From positions 1 to 64,000 of the forward strand of contig NW_027255478.1 of the NCBI RefSeq assembly GCF_003086295.3: 64,000 nt of DNA. The letters are read 5' to 3'. The DNA comes from Arachis hypogaea. Taxonomy: Eukaryota; Streptophyta; Magnoliopsida; Fabales; Fabaceae. The notes beneath the pieces were generated by a model. That model did not search any database, had not been told where the DNA came from, and saw only the letters and a list, made by a program, of their open reading frames with translations. Numbering within the stretch: the first letter of the stretch is position 1; each line of letters starts with the position of its first letter. A program made the translations under genes and the position numbers. Shown here one piece after another: positions 32,682 through 45,477 of the stretch.

Positions 32682-33960
32682 AGTCTTTCTTCTCTGGCTT
32701 GGTTTATGTCAAATCAAGAAACTAGCTTCGTGACCATAGGACAAAGAGTTCTTGCAAGGCCTTTTAAGTAAGTCCTCTTTAGCATCTTTCATTTATGTAA
32801 TACTAGATATATATTATATATGGCATTGGTTGGTTTTAGGATTCGGTTCCATTATGGTCATCCGGGCATCTTTGATAGAATTTTCCACATTACCCGTGGT
32901 AGCATCAGTAAGGCTTCTCGGGGCATCAATTTGAGCGGGGTATCTTTGCCTCCTGATAAAAATCAATCTTTTCTATCATGGATACAAGGAATTTGATTTA
33001 CTTTTGATATGACTTTTGCCTCTGGAAGTTTCAATTCAACACTGAGGCGTGGAAATGTCACTCACTATGAGTATATTCAGGTTGGGGAGGGTAGAGATGT
33101 TGGGCTCAACCAAATCTCTCTCTTTGAAGCAAAAGTGGCTTGTGGTAATGGAGAGCAGACACTCAGCAGGGATATCTATCGATTAGGGCACCGTTTCGAC
33201 TTCTTCCGCATGTTGTTGTGTTTGTTATTTGACGACAGTAGGATTTTATGCAATGGTAATTCTTTTTCTTGCTGAATGAAAGCTGAACTTTGTTTTTCAT
33301 ATATTACAGCTAATTCCAATGACAACTCATCTTAAAGCGCTTAATATTAAATTTGAAAAAATTGAGGATATTTTTATACTTTTTTTTTTCTAGAAAGATC
33401 TATTTATATGGCATTGAATGTGCTTTAGAGATTCCAATAATTGTCTAATATGGGTTCTTTCTTGCAGTTGGTTGTCATTACAGTCTATGTTTACTTATCT
33501 TGAAAACTTTACCTGTCATTGAGTGGGCTGGAGAAGGCAATAGTGAAATATGCTAGGGCGAAGGGAGACAATGCTCTTAAGGCAGCTCGGATTTTATTGA
33601 AGCTTCACAATCTGTTGTTCAATTAGGTCTTTGAATGGCTTTGCCCATGGTCATGGAAATTAGAGGGTTTAGAACTGCATTAAGTGACATAATAATTATT
33701 TATGCAGCTTGCAGCCGTTTTCTTTACTTTCTCTCTTGGTACAAAGGTTCACTATTACGGACGAACAGTCTTGCATGGTGGTGCAAAATACAGAGCAAGC
33801 GGGCGCGGTTTTGTGGTCAAGCATGAGACGTTCGCCGAGAACTAAAGGATGTACTCAAGAAAAGTCACTTTGTGAAAGGGCTGGTATGATATGATAGCTT
33901 TTCAGATATATGGTTCAGCAGCACCTGACACCGCATCCTATACCTTCCTTACCCCATAAA
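32682..33960 (+). pseudogene. Nuclear callose synthase (glucan synthase-like) fragment with introns
   Basis: Several exons of the C-terminal half of a callose synthase, the plasma-membrane enzyme that makes beta-1,3-glucan. Exon pieces: 32682-32767 (SLAWFMSNQETSFVTIGQRV), 32840-about 32940 (RFHYGHPGIFDRIFHITRG), about 32990-33254 (FNSTLRRGNVTHYEYIQVGE, GRDVGLNQISLFEAKVA), and 33467-33960 (SLSGLEKAIVKYARAKGDNA, SQSVVQLGL, RGFRTALSD, GGAKYRA). The first intron, 32768-32839, keeps GT...AG and an intact phase; a second GT...AG intron spans 33255-33466. Frameshifts and stops (near 33220, 33502 and 33632) make it a pseudogene. Retained introns show it moved as DNA, not via spliced RNA. It probably entered the mitochondrial genome from the nucleus before this block formed. 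Confidence 0.85.
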
Positions 33961-36900
33961 TAGATCTATAGGGGAAAAACACCTGTCATTTGAGCATCCC
34001 TCCTGAAATTTCCTTATGCCAGTTCTCTCTCTGCAGCTGCCTTCGATCTAGTGTTCACGCTTCGGTTCTACTCTACTAGACATCGGGGCACAGAACATCC
34101 TTCTTTTTCTGCTCCGAACTTCAGTGTCAGCAACTCCATTCCTTCTGGTGGGAAGTAGTCTAGGGTGCCTGCGAACGAAGAGCTGAGACATCTCCTGCTA
34201 CTCGCGCGGCGGCTTATCAGCCCGTAGCTTGCTTGCAGGCCCTTGAAGAAGGATCAAGAAAGTCACCATCGGAAGTTGTAGTTCGCTGGAACCTCTAGTG
34301 GTGGAATTCACTGAAGCAGTGGGCGTGGCAGAGGAAGATCTTTCTATGGGTAGAGTGGTTTAAGCAGGGGCATGAATAGATCGTGAACTCTTTCAGACTC
34401 TCAAAGCGGATTCATTCGATTTCAGCGAGTGAGAGGGGAAAGCTGCTTACCGCATTTCCGGGTTGAATGAGGGAAAGACCAACTTCCTTGACTGATAGAC
34501 AAAGCCTTAAAGTAGCGGGGCGAAAGCACTGATCAGGGTTCTAGGACAGGTGACTCTGTCTTCTTCCACGGAAAGCGACAAAGAGAAAAGAGTGCAAAAG
34601 CTGTCACGAGAGAACGAAAGAAAGCACTCTAGTGGGAAAGCGATTAGACCAGGCAAAAGATTCAAGCTGCGATTCCTCTTGGCTATTTTGATTTTATTAC
34701 GATATCACCAGATTAGCAAGAAATCCCGGTTCAAGCTTTGCCAGAAGCCTTTTGCAGAGAGAAAGTTCGAAGATCAGGATCAGGATTGGATTGAAAATCA
34801 ATCTCCTCAGCATTCAATTCAAGTGGGTCTATCGATACAAGTGGTAAGACCGATAATTCAGCATCCAAGACCTGGCCGATGTCTACTTCAAATTCAAGTG
34901 CCACTTATCTTAACACAACTCGGGCTAATCGACTCCCAGCCTATCCCGACCTGGTGAAAGCAATCAAGCAGGCCTTATATGCTATTTGCCTCCTTCCTTT
35001 GAAAGGAGCTTCTCGCCATCGGAACAATAGGGCCGTTAAACTCAGCTCTTTTTCCGGCTTTCCCGATTAGATCAGTTTGGACCTGACCTTGGGATTGGCT
35101 AGTGCCCTTTAAGGTTTAAGGCGGACCCTTTCCCTTTAGCTTTGGGTATCAGAAAAGCTAGTCCTCAAGCCCCTCCGCAGTACCTCTTAACTGCAAACCA
35201 CCCATTTCGCTGTGTGTCGGCGGGCTTATAATGATTTAGAAAGGTGAGAAGAAATGGCTTAAGTCTCACCGGTTACACGAATATCGGCCGCCACTATCGG
35301 TCTTTCCGCTTAGCAACGGCAAACAAAGAGCACCTTTCGGGGGCCCCCGCACTGGTCTCAGCAGCTACGGTAACGAAAGCGGCTTTTTGATTGCCACCAT
35401 TTCACGAGTACTCCTGTCACTGGACTTAAGACAGCTTCCTCAGATGTCACTCAATCTTTCTCAACTTGGAGTCTATCATCTAGAGTCCAAGTTACGTGAT
35501 ACACGGTGGTTGGCGCTAAACGCCTTGTTTTATTCCTATTCGCTGCTAACTCCCGTGAGAGTTAACAGTCGGAATGAAATCCATTCCTGTAGCTGCAAAG
35601 ATTCCGTCCTACTGACCTGACCATGGTCAAGTGCTCTAAGCGGTTTATCTTCCTATTCACTGCAATGATCTAACCGCGCCTCACCGTAACGTAAAGAAGC
35701 CTGTTACGAGTAAGTGGAAAGGAAAGAAGTGGAATCAGACTCAGTTTCAGTTCATCACAGGGATTCGGAAGTAGCTGATTCAGTAGCAGAATCTGTTGAT
35801 TTAGCAGTTTCAGTAGCCGTATTTGATGATGTTTATGTTTCAAAGTCACTTCAGGAATCGATCTCAGATTTAGCATGGAAGATAAGGACAGAAGAAGATA
35901 GGTAGCTTTCCGCCCTAACTAAAACATCTAAATCTTAATAGGATGCAGCTCGTCCCGATCTGTCTCCGGTCGTAACTAAGATAGATCGATTAATCTCCGA
36001 GAAGTCCTAAAGCGGAAGTCATCTATTGAGGACAGGACTAGGCAGACGGAGGTCTAGGAGCTTGAATAGCTTACTGAATTAGCTCAGTAAGGCCTACAGC
36101 TTCTCTTGAGTCTATAGGAGTTCAGTCGGGAAGATCAGGGCGGATATGCCCCGGAAAGCAAGAAATCCCTAAATCCAGTTAGTTGGAAATCTTCTTTAGG
36201 GTAAAAGGCTGGTTTAGCTCAACAATTGATAGATTGCGTTATATTGTCTGCTTCGTTCTATTTGCCGCTAAAAGCATTCTGTCCTGATGGTTACCTAAAA
36301 AGATGGCCTGCTGACGAAGTGGTGAGGTTTGCAGAGACTAAAGATCTCCTAGCTTCTAAAAGAAGAAAGTCTCACAGGCCTTTATTTCAAAGTTTCAGAT
36401 TCGATTCCAAGGCAGCTTTTCTTTAGTCCTCAGGATATGATTCTTTAGTATGTTACCAGGGGCTGAGCTCAATAGCAACTTACTCAAAGACAAAGACTGC
36501 GGCTACTTTAGCCTCAGTATGTTCCTACAGTGAGGATAGGGGAATCCCCGGTGGTAAGGAATCCAAATAGAATCCAAGGGAATAGACTTCCTTGCTGCCG
36601 AACTTCTCAGAAGAAGCTGGGCCTGTAGAATGTAGAAAAGAAGACTAACCTTTCGATTTGAGTATTAGAAATAGAATGCCTTGGTTTAGACTTCTAAGGA
36701 AGGGCTTTTCTTTTGTAACTACCTAATCCCCCTGGAGGGTAAATGGCCTGATCTTTGCTTTCAACTAAGACTAAGGAAATTGCTGAAGCTGCAGTCCCTT
36801 CTTAGTCAATGGGGCTAAGAAGGGGGGAGAATTGGAATGGAATCCAAGGCTTTGCCTCTAGCTACTATCGGATCATCTTACCTTCTAACTAAGGCAGTTT

Positions 36901-37069
36901 TCTACTAATTCAATCGATGTTTTCACCTTACTTAACTAGAGAGCAGATGCTGGAGGGGAAGCCTACTCATCCATCAGCTGCTTTCGCCCCAGGCTTGATT
37001 CCTCCTGTTAGGCGGAATAAGGGATTGATTTCATACTTTGTAGAGTCGAAAGAGACTTGCTACTATTGA
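33961..37069. other. Mitochondrial-type spacer with unassigned ORFs
   Basis: About 3.1 kb. The longest frame, 34550-34957 (plus, 135 codons but GTG-started), is Lys/Arg/Ser-rich at its start and Gln/Pro-rich at its end; I recognise no domain. Other frames are under 80 codons. No RNA gene is recognised. Confidence 0.4.
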
Positions 37070-38757
37070 TTCCTTGACTTCGAATATGGTTTACAGGTCG
37101 ACTTCAGTGAAGACTACTCTAGAATCTTGGATTCCTTTGAAGAAAGGAGTCAAAAGGTACTAAATGACTTGGTATTAAGGATATCAACGATTGTTAGACA
37201 AGAACAATCTACTTTAACTAGAACTATTTACTTCCACAACTTCTCTAGATTCGATGGAATTATCTTGCTTAAGCACCTAGCATGTCATTACAAGAGCTAC
37301 AAGCTAAAAGCACTGATGAGGAACAATAGGCTTTACGAGTTAGCTGTCTATTCTGGTAAGAAGATGTTATTCCACTTCAGAGACTCCTTGAATCTACTCC
37401 CTGGCAAACTTAGCGACTTAGCTAAGAATCTATGACCGGGTCTAGGCCCGAAAGGCTCTATCCCATATGAAGAGGTGAGACTGTCAAATCTGGCAAGTAT
37501 GAAAGAAAGCTTATTAGACTATATGAAGCAGGACATCCTTCTCCTTGGAGGTGTAATGCAAAAAGCTCAAGAGATATATTGGAAGCTGTACAAGGTGGAC
37601 ATAGAAAGCAAGATAACCCTTTCCTCACTGGCTCTAACAATCTTTCGTAAAAAGTTTTACGATCCTAAGACTTTTCCTATCCATATCCCAAGCAAGTCAG
37701 GTGCAAGACACCTTCATTCGTCGTGGTTATTATGGGGGGCATTCTGATGTGTATAAACCACATGGGGAGAATCTCTTTTACTATGACGTTAATTCTTTAT
37801 ATCCATTTGTCATGAAGACTTTGCCAATGCCCGGAGGTGAGCCAAAATGGTACAGGAATTTAACAGGTATGGATTTAGATAATATGTTTGGCTTTATTGA
37901 AGCATATGTTACTTGTCCAAGTACTATCGCTTAGAGATAGCTTTCCCTTTCTACCCTATCGGGACAAAAATAACACTTTAATCTTCCCAACCGGGGAATT
38001 CATTGGAGTTTACTACAGTGAGGAATTCAAATATGCAAGAAGCCTTGGCTACCCGGGTCAATTCAATTATGGGCTCCCTCTCAGTGGCTATCTCTTTGAG
38101 AATCTGATGGAAAGTCCATTTGTAAGCTTTGTTAGCTCCCTATCTGAGAGCAGACAAAAAAGTAAGGAATCAGGAAATGAAGCCTTGGACTATATCTATA
38201 ACTATAAGATCCTTATGAACTCTCTTTATGGCGGGTTTGGTATCAACCAAAAGAGCACAGTTACCGATGTCTGCACTAAGGGTAGATTAGTTAAGAAGTC
38301 CATTCATCACTTTTAGGGAAGTTAAAGCTAGAGCACAAAATTAAGAATGCTCTATTCTTAGCACCAAAGTCTTATTATTTTGAAACAGAAGAGGGGGCTA
38401 AGGTTACAAAGCACAAGGGGGCCTAACAGCCTTTGCCACAGAAAAATGGTTTGTGTCACAGTACTACGATATCACTCGGCCTTCGCTTTTTGAGACTTCG
38501 CGGGTACTGGTTGAAACGCCCTTCCAAATGGATGTAAAACACTTTAGAATCACCAAAAGTTATACTAATTATAACCTTGGTATCAAGGTAGGAACAAAGA
38601 GGAAGCCAGTCATTGACAATAATAATGTATGGGTTGATACAAATCCTTTATATGTTTTTGACTTAAGGGGACTCAATGTCTTAGGTAGTCTCCTAATTCA
38701 ATCTCTTTTACCTCATATCCAGCAACTCCTGCTTTCTCAATCGAAAGGTGAGCCTTA
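37070..38757 (+). pseudogene. dpo: Family B DNA polymerase of mitochondrial linear-plasmid type (broken)
   Basis: Protein-primed family B DNA polymerase as carried by linear plasmids of plant and fungal mitochondria. The exonuclease region shows FHNFSRFDGIILLKHL (37232-37279). Polymerase motif A is [12 protein letters not shown] (about 37779-37814) and motif B is YKILMNSLYGGFG (38203-38241). Motif C, the DTD catalytic pair expected about 50-100 codons after motif B, is missing: the frame jumps from VKKSIHHF at about 38313 straight to KLKLEHKIKNALFLAPKSYY at 38319. That sequence normally follows motif C, so there was a deletion. Further lesions are an in-frame TGA at 37433, frameshifts near 37700 and 37925, and one near 38420. 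Fragments of such genes are common in plant mitochondrial genomes as traces of plasmid integration. Confidence 0.85.
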
Positions 38758-40896
38758 GTTTTTTTTTCCGATAAGGAAATTTCGCGCCACTCTTAGGCGC
38801 TTCCCCTTCCCCTATCCAATTTCGGGGGTCCTAGAACCCATCTTCGGAGGGTACTTGGCCACCGCCTGTACCTTACCGTGTTACTAAGGTCACTATGCGG
38901 ATCCTGGTTCAGGGGAAGGAAATGTTATGGTTAACTTTCCTGTCCACGACTAGATTTCCCTCTTATCTTACCGTGTAAGCCTCCAACCTATTTCCGATGG
39001 AGAGGAGTGGATTTCCACGAAAGAAAGCCCTGAGCCAGGCCTCCATGACTGACCTACTATGCACCAAGTCCAGGAACCCGAGTCCGAGTACAGTTAATCA
39101 AGGAAGAGACAGCAGCTGAAGTCTATGTCATCAGCTCAATGCAAGGTCCGTCGAAATCTTCCGGATGGGTCTAGCATCCGTAGGTCAGTTACTCCAGCGC
39201 CCTCACCTGATCCTGTCGACAGCTCGGGAAATACCTCTCACGCACCACGGTCGTCTCTTGACCACGCAATGACCTTCCCAGAATGGGTGATAATATAATG
39301 CAGAAAGCAGAATCTCAAAGGGAACCCCATCCAGGGGATATGCAGATAGAGCGCCCAAGACTTGGCAGGGAACGGGACCGTGATTCTGAACAGAAACAGA
39401 CAAGATAGACAAGAGGAAAGCAAGGCCAAGAAGCCTCCGGGATAGACTCCTCTCTCTCCCATTGACTAAGAAGGGGGGAGCAACATAGAAAGTTCCTCGA
39501 AGCCGAGAAGATTATTTTGAAAGCGGGCCACCCCCTTTCAAACTCCACGGAACATGTTATTCCCACTCCTCTTGAGCCGTATGCTGTCCTGTCCTCAGCT
39601 AAACTAAGCCAGGTGGTAGAACCTGTTTGTTACAAAGATACCTCCGACAAGACGGTTCAGGAAAGTGCTAACAGGGGCAAAAGACTAGCATCAGATTTAT
39701 TTGTCTACTTCTCTTCCTCAACAACAGGTAATACCAGTCCTTCCCTGCTCTTGTCTTGCTGTCGTGTCGATCAAGGCCATGCATATATACAGATGATTGA
39801 TTCTTTCGGATTCCTCCTTTAGAGTAAGGCATTAAGCCTATTTGACGGAGTGGCGGGGAAAGTCAAGCCTTACCTTACTGTTGCAAGTCTTTTCGTGTGC
39901 ATGTCTGCTTTCTTTTTTCTACATAACGGCTCTTTAACGCATTACCTAGCTGAATAACTTATCTTAGTCCGCCTTTTAGGTTGTTGTTTTTCCTCATTGA
40001 GGCAATTACCAGTCTTAGGAATGTGTGCCTTCTTATCCGGATCTATCTACACTGTCTCATCTCGTGCAAAGCGTATCTGAAGGAAGGGTACGGAGTTGAT
40101 CCTCGCACCGAACTCTAAGCGCTAGTTGAACCTTCTTCGGTCTCTTGAAGCGGGGAGGAACTTACTGATGAAACTCTTTCTTTTTGATGCTTGCTATCTG
40201 CAGTGAAAGAATTGAGAAGGATCTTTGTTCCCTCTTCCCTGCGTATGCTCCCGCAAGGAGTCCCATTCTGCAAGGGTAGTCGTGGTGTGAATCACAAGCA
40301 CATAATGTAGCTCAAATCACGAGTATAATCATAGCTAAAAAGGCTCGCCCTTCTGTTGGATCAGCTGCTCCTCGTTAGAGTAGGGGTCGCGGAGATATCG
40401 TCTTTCTGATTTCTGAATAGTTTAGTTACCTCGTTCCATTCACCACAAGGCATCCATCTTCCTAACTTCATCTTCATCAATCTTAGCCTGATCCTGGGAC
40501 TCCTCTTCTTCGAGCATAGCATGAAGCTTCCCGACGCTCTGCGCACTAAGCTTCCTTCGTCTTAGGTCAGTCCATAGCCCAATGAGGGTGATGTTAGAGT
40601 AAGGGGAAAGGGTATGATAAGAACTTCCTTTTTAAGCTAAGGAAGGACTTGCCCTTCTTCTTGCACCTCGTGCAGCCTCTTCTTTGTTGGTACTTGATTC
40701 TAGCTTATATATCACATTTCGTTGTGGAGAAATCAAGGCAATTCAATTGTCTAGCCCTGCTGCTCTTGAAGAGGCAAGCATATGACGTACGCTACGCGCC
40801 TCCCATTCTCTGATGACTCTCAAAGGAAAAAAGAGGTCTCTGCCCTCCACATAAGGAATTGACTCGCGGTCTACATCAAGGGGAAGTAGCTTGGTA
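38758..40896. other. Mitochondrial-type spacer
   Basis: About 2.1 kb after the polymerase remnant. Several short frames on both strands (up to 101 codons, 39517-39822 plus), none recognised. Confidence 0.4.
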
Positions 40897-40921
40897 CTGG
40901 TTCGAATCCTGCCTCTCCCAC
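40897..40921 (+). pseudogene. tRNA 3'-end fragment (trnY-like)
   Basis: ACTGGTTCGAATCCTGCCTCTCCCA resembles the T arm and acceptor 3' half of a plant mitochondrial tRNA, closest in my recollection to tRNA-Tyr. The upstream bases do not form a D arm or anticodon arm, so only the 3' end survives. Confidence 0.35.
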
Positions 40922-41253
40922 TTGTTTGTTGTAGACTGAAGAGTTTCAGCTTGCTGTGTAATTTCATAAAGAAAGAAAAGTGTGTGAACCTCAGCGAGTC
41001 CGGGTTTCAAACTAGCCTCCTGGACTGAACCGACCTCCTTAATAGGTGATAACTATCAAGAAAGTAGGAATGGCAGATAAAGAGATGCACTTTCTGGACA
41101 CAGGACCCAGAGTTTTTTCGAGAAAAGGTCCCTTCCCTCAATATCATGATCGGGTCGACCAGGCCGGATCATGAGTGAATAGAAAATCGAAAATATCAAT
41201 AGCAGTTGCTGTTCTAGCTTATTTAACTTAAACTAGTTATTCTAGGTATAATT

Positions 41254-41484
41254 ATGAAATCTAATAGAATAGATTCTATTAATAAAACAAACCAGTGTGA
41301 CCGCGTAATAGAATTATTATGCGATGAAAATATTGATATAAGGAGACTCCTGCAAGTTCATCAAAGCTTATGTGAGCAAAGAGCGGCTAGCCCCTATTTC
41401 AAAAGGGCACTCAAATACCTGGAGGAAATCATCTGTTCAGGAGTTACAGACAAGGAACTCCATTCTGTTGACTCTACCAGATAG
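41254..41484 (+). CDS. Hypothetical 76-aa ORF, unassigned
   Basis: ATG-started frame with an even, protein-like composition: Asp/Glu/Arg-rich, no low complexity, containing CDRVIELLCDENIDIRRLLQ and a predicted helical middle. I recognise no family. It ends about 40 bp before the rrn18 fragment. It could be an unannotated mitochondrial or plasmid ORF, or a gene remnant; its composition is the only support for coding. Confidence 0.25.
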   Translation: MKSNRIDSINKTNQCDRVIELLCDENIDIRRLLQVHQSLCEQRAASPYFKRALKYLEEIICSGVTDKELHSVDSTR

Positions 41485-41524
41485 AATAGTAGAACCCATA
41501 TTTTAGAATACTCCAAAGAAGAAT

Positions 41525-41606
41525 TGGATCCTGGCTCAGAAGGAACGCTAGCTATATGCTTAACACATGCGAGTCGAACGTTGTTTTCGGGGAGCTAGGC
41601 AGAAGG
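41525..41606 (+). pseudogene. rrn18: Mitochondrial rrn18 5'-end fragment
   Basis: GATCCTGGCTCAGAAGGAAC, GCTAGCTATATGCTTAACAC and GTCGAACGTTGTTTTCGGGG are the first conserved bases of plant mitochondrial small-subunit rRNA. After about 41606 the sequence departs from rRNA, so only about 80 nt remain. Compared with the usual sequence as I recall it, there are at least two substitutions (GCGAGTCG for GCAAGTCG, GAGCTAGG for GAGCTGGG). Short rRNA scraps are typical of recombined mitochondrial DNA. Confidence 0.8.
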
Positions 41607-44600
41607 AATAAAAACCTGCGCCAGCGCCGCTGATGATGTAGAAAGCTTGTGAGTGCGGACAGAAATCGTATCCTATTTGCACCATTGGGCATGAGGTTGC
41701 CTGACGCACTTCTTCTAAATGATGAGGCGAACAACACGGGTCCGGTCTCATCAGAAGTAGAGGAAAACATATCGTAAACCCTTGGTTTAGACATACTACT
41801 AAAACGAATCGTAGGTCTCTAAACTAAACTATCTGCCAAAGTCAAAGAATGAAAATGAGTATCCCTTCTCATGGCATCTCCTAGACCTATGACTCGATCT
41901 GGAGATCGAAGTAGGGTTGCCCTATGACCTTTCTTTCATTTCTTAAGACTATTGCTTTAGCGGTCAAGGCTTTCCCTTCTTAGTGACATAATCAAAATCA
42001 AATCAAGGATTCAAACCTTTTTGGTAGCCATGTCGGTATCCATACGTATGAGCACGAGCGTGTTCAAACCTTTCCCTAATAGAGATGATAATGATTGGTT
42101 TAGGTTGGGTTAGTATTAGAAATAGAGACGATGATTTTATATCGATGAGTTTAGAGCTACTTTTTGGGACGCTTTCCTTCCCTTCCCTCTAGTGCTAGTG
42201 GGGAAACAAGCGTTCACTTATCGTCCTGGTGATTCCCGGAAATGTGTCGGAGTGGTGGTCCGGTTAGACCAACAGAAGCCATGGTGCTAGTGTTGGGAAG
42301 AGGATAGTAAGCCTATGAGTCCGCAAACCAAACCCGCTAACCGGTCTTGAGAGTGAGTAAGTACCCCTCTTTCTATAAAGATCCTCGTGCCCGTTCTTGT
42401 AGTAGTTAGTCTAATCCCTTTTGAAAGAGCTAGAGATGAAAATCCCTGGTTTCAGGGCTAGAGGAAGTAATGGGATATTGAAAGCCCACGCTAAAACCTA
42501 GAACCCTTTTGCAAACCCTGTAATCCTGTCTCCGCAAGCCTATAGCCCTCGTGCGAGCAAGCAAACCCAGCCAGTAGGAGTTTTAGCGCTAGAGAGGTAG
42601 GTGATGAGTCAGGAAGTCCCAAGTAATAAATAAAGTGGATATATAAAGTAAGCATGATAGAAAGCTGGCCCAGGTGAAATCGTATCCCTTTTGATAGAGG
42701 TTCTAAATCCCCAGGATATCTCGTAAGGAAAGCAAAATCAGAATCATTTCAGTCCACTGGTTCTAGCTGTAGTAAGCCTGTCGTTCTATTAAGCAAACCT
42801 GTAAGTTAGTGATTCAAAGTATAGCCCTGGTGTATGAGATATTGAATTCTCAGACTAAGAATCCGGGCTAGAAGGGGATATGAGACAAAGCCAATGAGGA
42901 GCCGAAGACAGCCTTGTAGGAGGCGCCGAGCTGCAAAAGCAAAGAGCGATCGAGGAGAACCAGTATACCGGCTAATCACTCGTGCGTGTAAGTCAGGTTG
43001 GAAGAAAGGGAGGAAGGGAAGGTTTTCGGCTTGTAGAAGGAATCAATGAGGCGAATTGAGCTAGGTTGCACTACTTTGAGGGAAACCCCCAGCTTCTTAG
43101 AGGCTTGGGACAATGGTTGAGGGAGTATATAATGAGACCTTCTTTTATGACTAATAGCCCCGCTAGGCAGGGCAAGGGAAGGAGCACCGGGCCTACCTCT
43201 TTACTCAATATGCTCCTGAAGTCTCCTAAAATGAGACTGAGAAGTTACAGAAATGGTAGTCGTCGTGGACTGGTACCGCAGTACTGCATACTTTAAGATC
43301 AAGTATGCTAACAATCACTTGACGTACAGGCTTAGAGCATTTCAGGGGGAGGATTGCCTTCAAAGGAGAAAGCAAGAAGGCGTGTTACGGGGAAACTTCG
43401 ACTTTGCTTTGAGTCACCTTCTCTTCTGGGGAACGCTGGTTATCAAAGGCATACCAGGAGTAGGAGTGAAACCTATGACTGCTTGCCCCCGATCTAATTC
43501 TAAGTTAAGGTAGTAGGGGAAACAGAAAATTGGGATTGGAATCCCGGGATTGAGAGACAGCGCCTGTTCCTATATGGGATCATTTGCCGCTCACTCGCTT
43601 CTTTCTGCACTGGATCGAATCAATTAGATGGGTCACTGGGAACGGATTGGCTTATTGGCAGCTCCGATGCCGCCACGGAGCCTTCATTCGCCAGTTCTTT
43701 ACCCGGGAGAAGAATCATAATTGAAAGGCTGAAATACCTCGGTAGGTAGATTGAGGATACATCGTAGGTTTCTTTGATCCCTTTCTTTCTCTGCGGAGAA
43801 TTCAAGCAAGCCATGCTTTTGAGGATCCATATGATGGTTAGTTCGAGTTAGCTAGCTGCTCATTCCCTTCAGGGTTGAAAAACACTAGGAGAGGTGTGCC
43901 TGGTAATACTACGCAGGCTAGTCTTTCTCTTTCCTTTGCTTCGCCTGTCTTTGGTATCTTATAGAAAGCTTTGACTCATCTCCCCGAGTGGTCCTCTCTT
44001 TCAGAAATTGTATAGTATAGAATAACCTGTGGGAAGAAAGTCCCGGAAACCTGGACGTAGGATTGGCTTTTACCTTTCTTTCCGTTTTGGAAGCAAAAGT
44101 CAAATCTTAAGCAGCAGATACCACTAGAGAAAATGAAGATGAAAGAGATGCTTAATTAAAGATAATAATCCGATCTTTCATCCACTGAATCATACATAAC
44201 ATACGGATTTGAATCTGCAGAATCATAGGAATTAGAAGAAGCTGCCACTAACACATCTATCTTGCTTAATCTTAATATAGAGAGCCAGTTCTCGTAGGGG
44301 CACCACCTTTGCCCTTTGCCTAGCCTTTGAATCAGTCTTTCCTGCCCTCTTGTCTTGACTTTTGTAAGAATGTTTCAATTCCATTTCAATCTCTTATCGG
44401 ATCGGTACTCGGTACTGAGACTAAGGGAGCGAGCGTAATAAAAGAGTGGTTTACCTGGAACTCTAGAAAGATGTAGCGAGTCTAATCGAAAGTTATATGA
44501 GTTAAGTTCCTTAGCCACAGGAATGTCCGCTAGTCAACTTCAATCTTCAATAAAAAGAAAGCATTCTAAAATGTCTTGTGCTCAAAGTCAAAGTAAACGG

Positions 44601-45477
44601 CTATATGCATCAAGTCCTAATGCTAAAAGGGAAACGACTGACTTCCATCACTACCTTCACGAGGTTAGTAATACACTGAATAGTAAGTAAAGAGAAAGAG
44701 GGAAGGGTATTATCTTAATTCCACTTCCAAGTAGATGTGTTACGCACAGTGACATTTGCCAATCCTGTTAGGAATCAATTCAAAAAGAAATTAACAGATA
44801 TTGAAATGGAAAGTCTTTCACGAGCTCTCTCTCTGTAAAGGTAAAGTAATTCGATATAACCAAGCCTTTCTAATAGTCAAGAATTAAACCTTTGAAAAGA
44901 CCCTACTTGTTAAACATCTGGGGACTGCTTGAATGGCTAAGGCTGATACGAAGGCTGGCTATTTAGAGTAAATAAAATCTATGCTTTTCTTGTTCCTCTA
45001 ACAATTTCTTTTATCGCTCGGGAACCCCACCCTCACTTGACTACATGACATTCCCTGCGGGGCTTTCCCTGCGGGGCCATTACACCCCCTCTGGGAGGGA
45101 TTCTTGGCTGTTGTGGAGAATCCATTCCTTTCTTCATAAATGCGGTCAGTTCGTCTCATTAGGGAATCGTTGTCTATCATTTAGAGATTTTTGCATCCCC
45201 GAGCCTGAGAGTGATTCCTGAGGACCTTCGGAACAGAGTCAATCAAATGAATAGCTGTAAAACATAATAGAATCATGGTTGACTAAAGGAATAAGATGAT
45301 CTTTCTTTCCCATGCTCTTCCAGACCTATCCATAACGAGGGGTCCCTGAGTGGCATCTTCATTCGATAGGTTTCTTCAATTTAATAAGGGCACATGATGA
45401 GACTAAGATAGCCTGACTGTTCTTATGAGCGGACTCACTTTATAGGCTTCCATGTCTCAATCAGTCCCTCCCTTCCG
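41607..45477. other. Mitochondrial-type spacer
   Basis: About 3.9 kb with only short frames (43253-43513 and others) and no recognised gene. A small direct repeat of CCCTGCGGGG occurs twice at about 45053-45076. Confidence 0.4.

Noticed and set aside
41525..41606. A functional mitochondrial 18S rRNA gene
   Set aside because: Only about 80 nt of the 5' end match; the remainder of the roughly 1.9 kb gene is absent.
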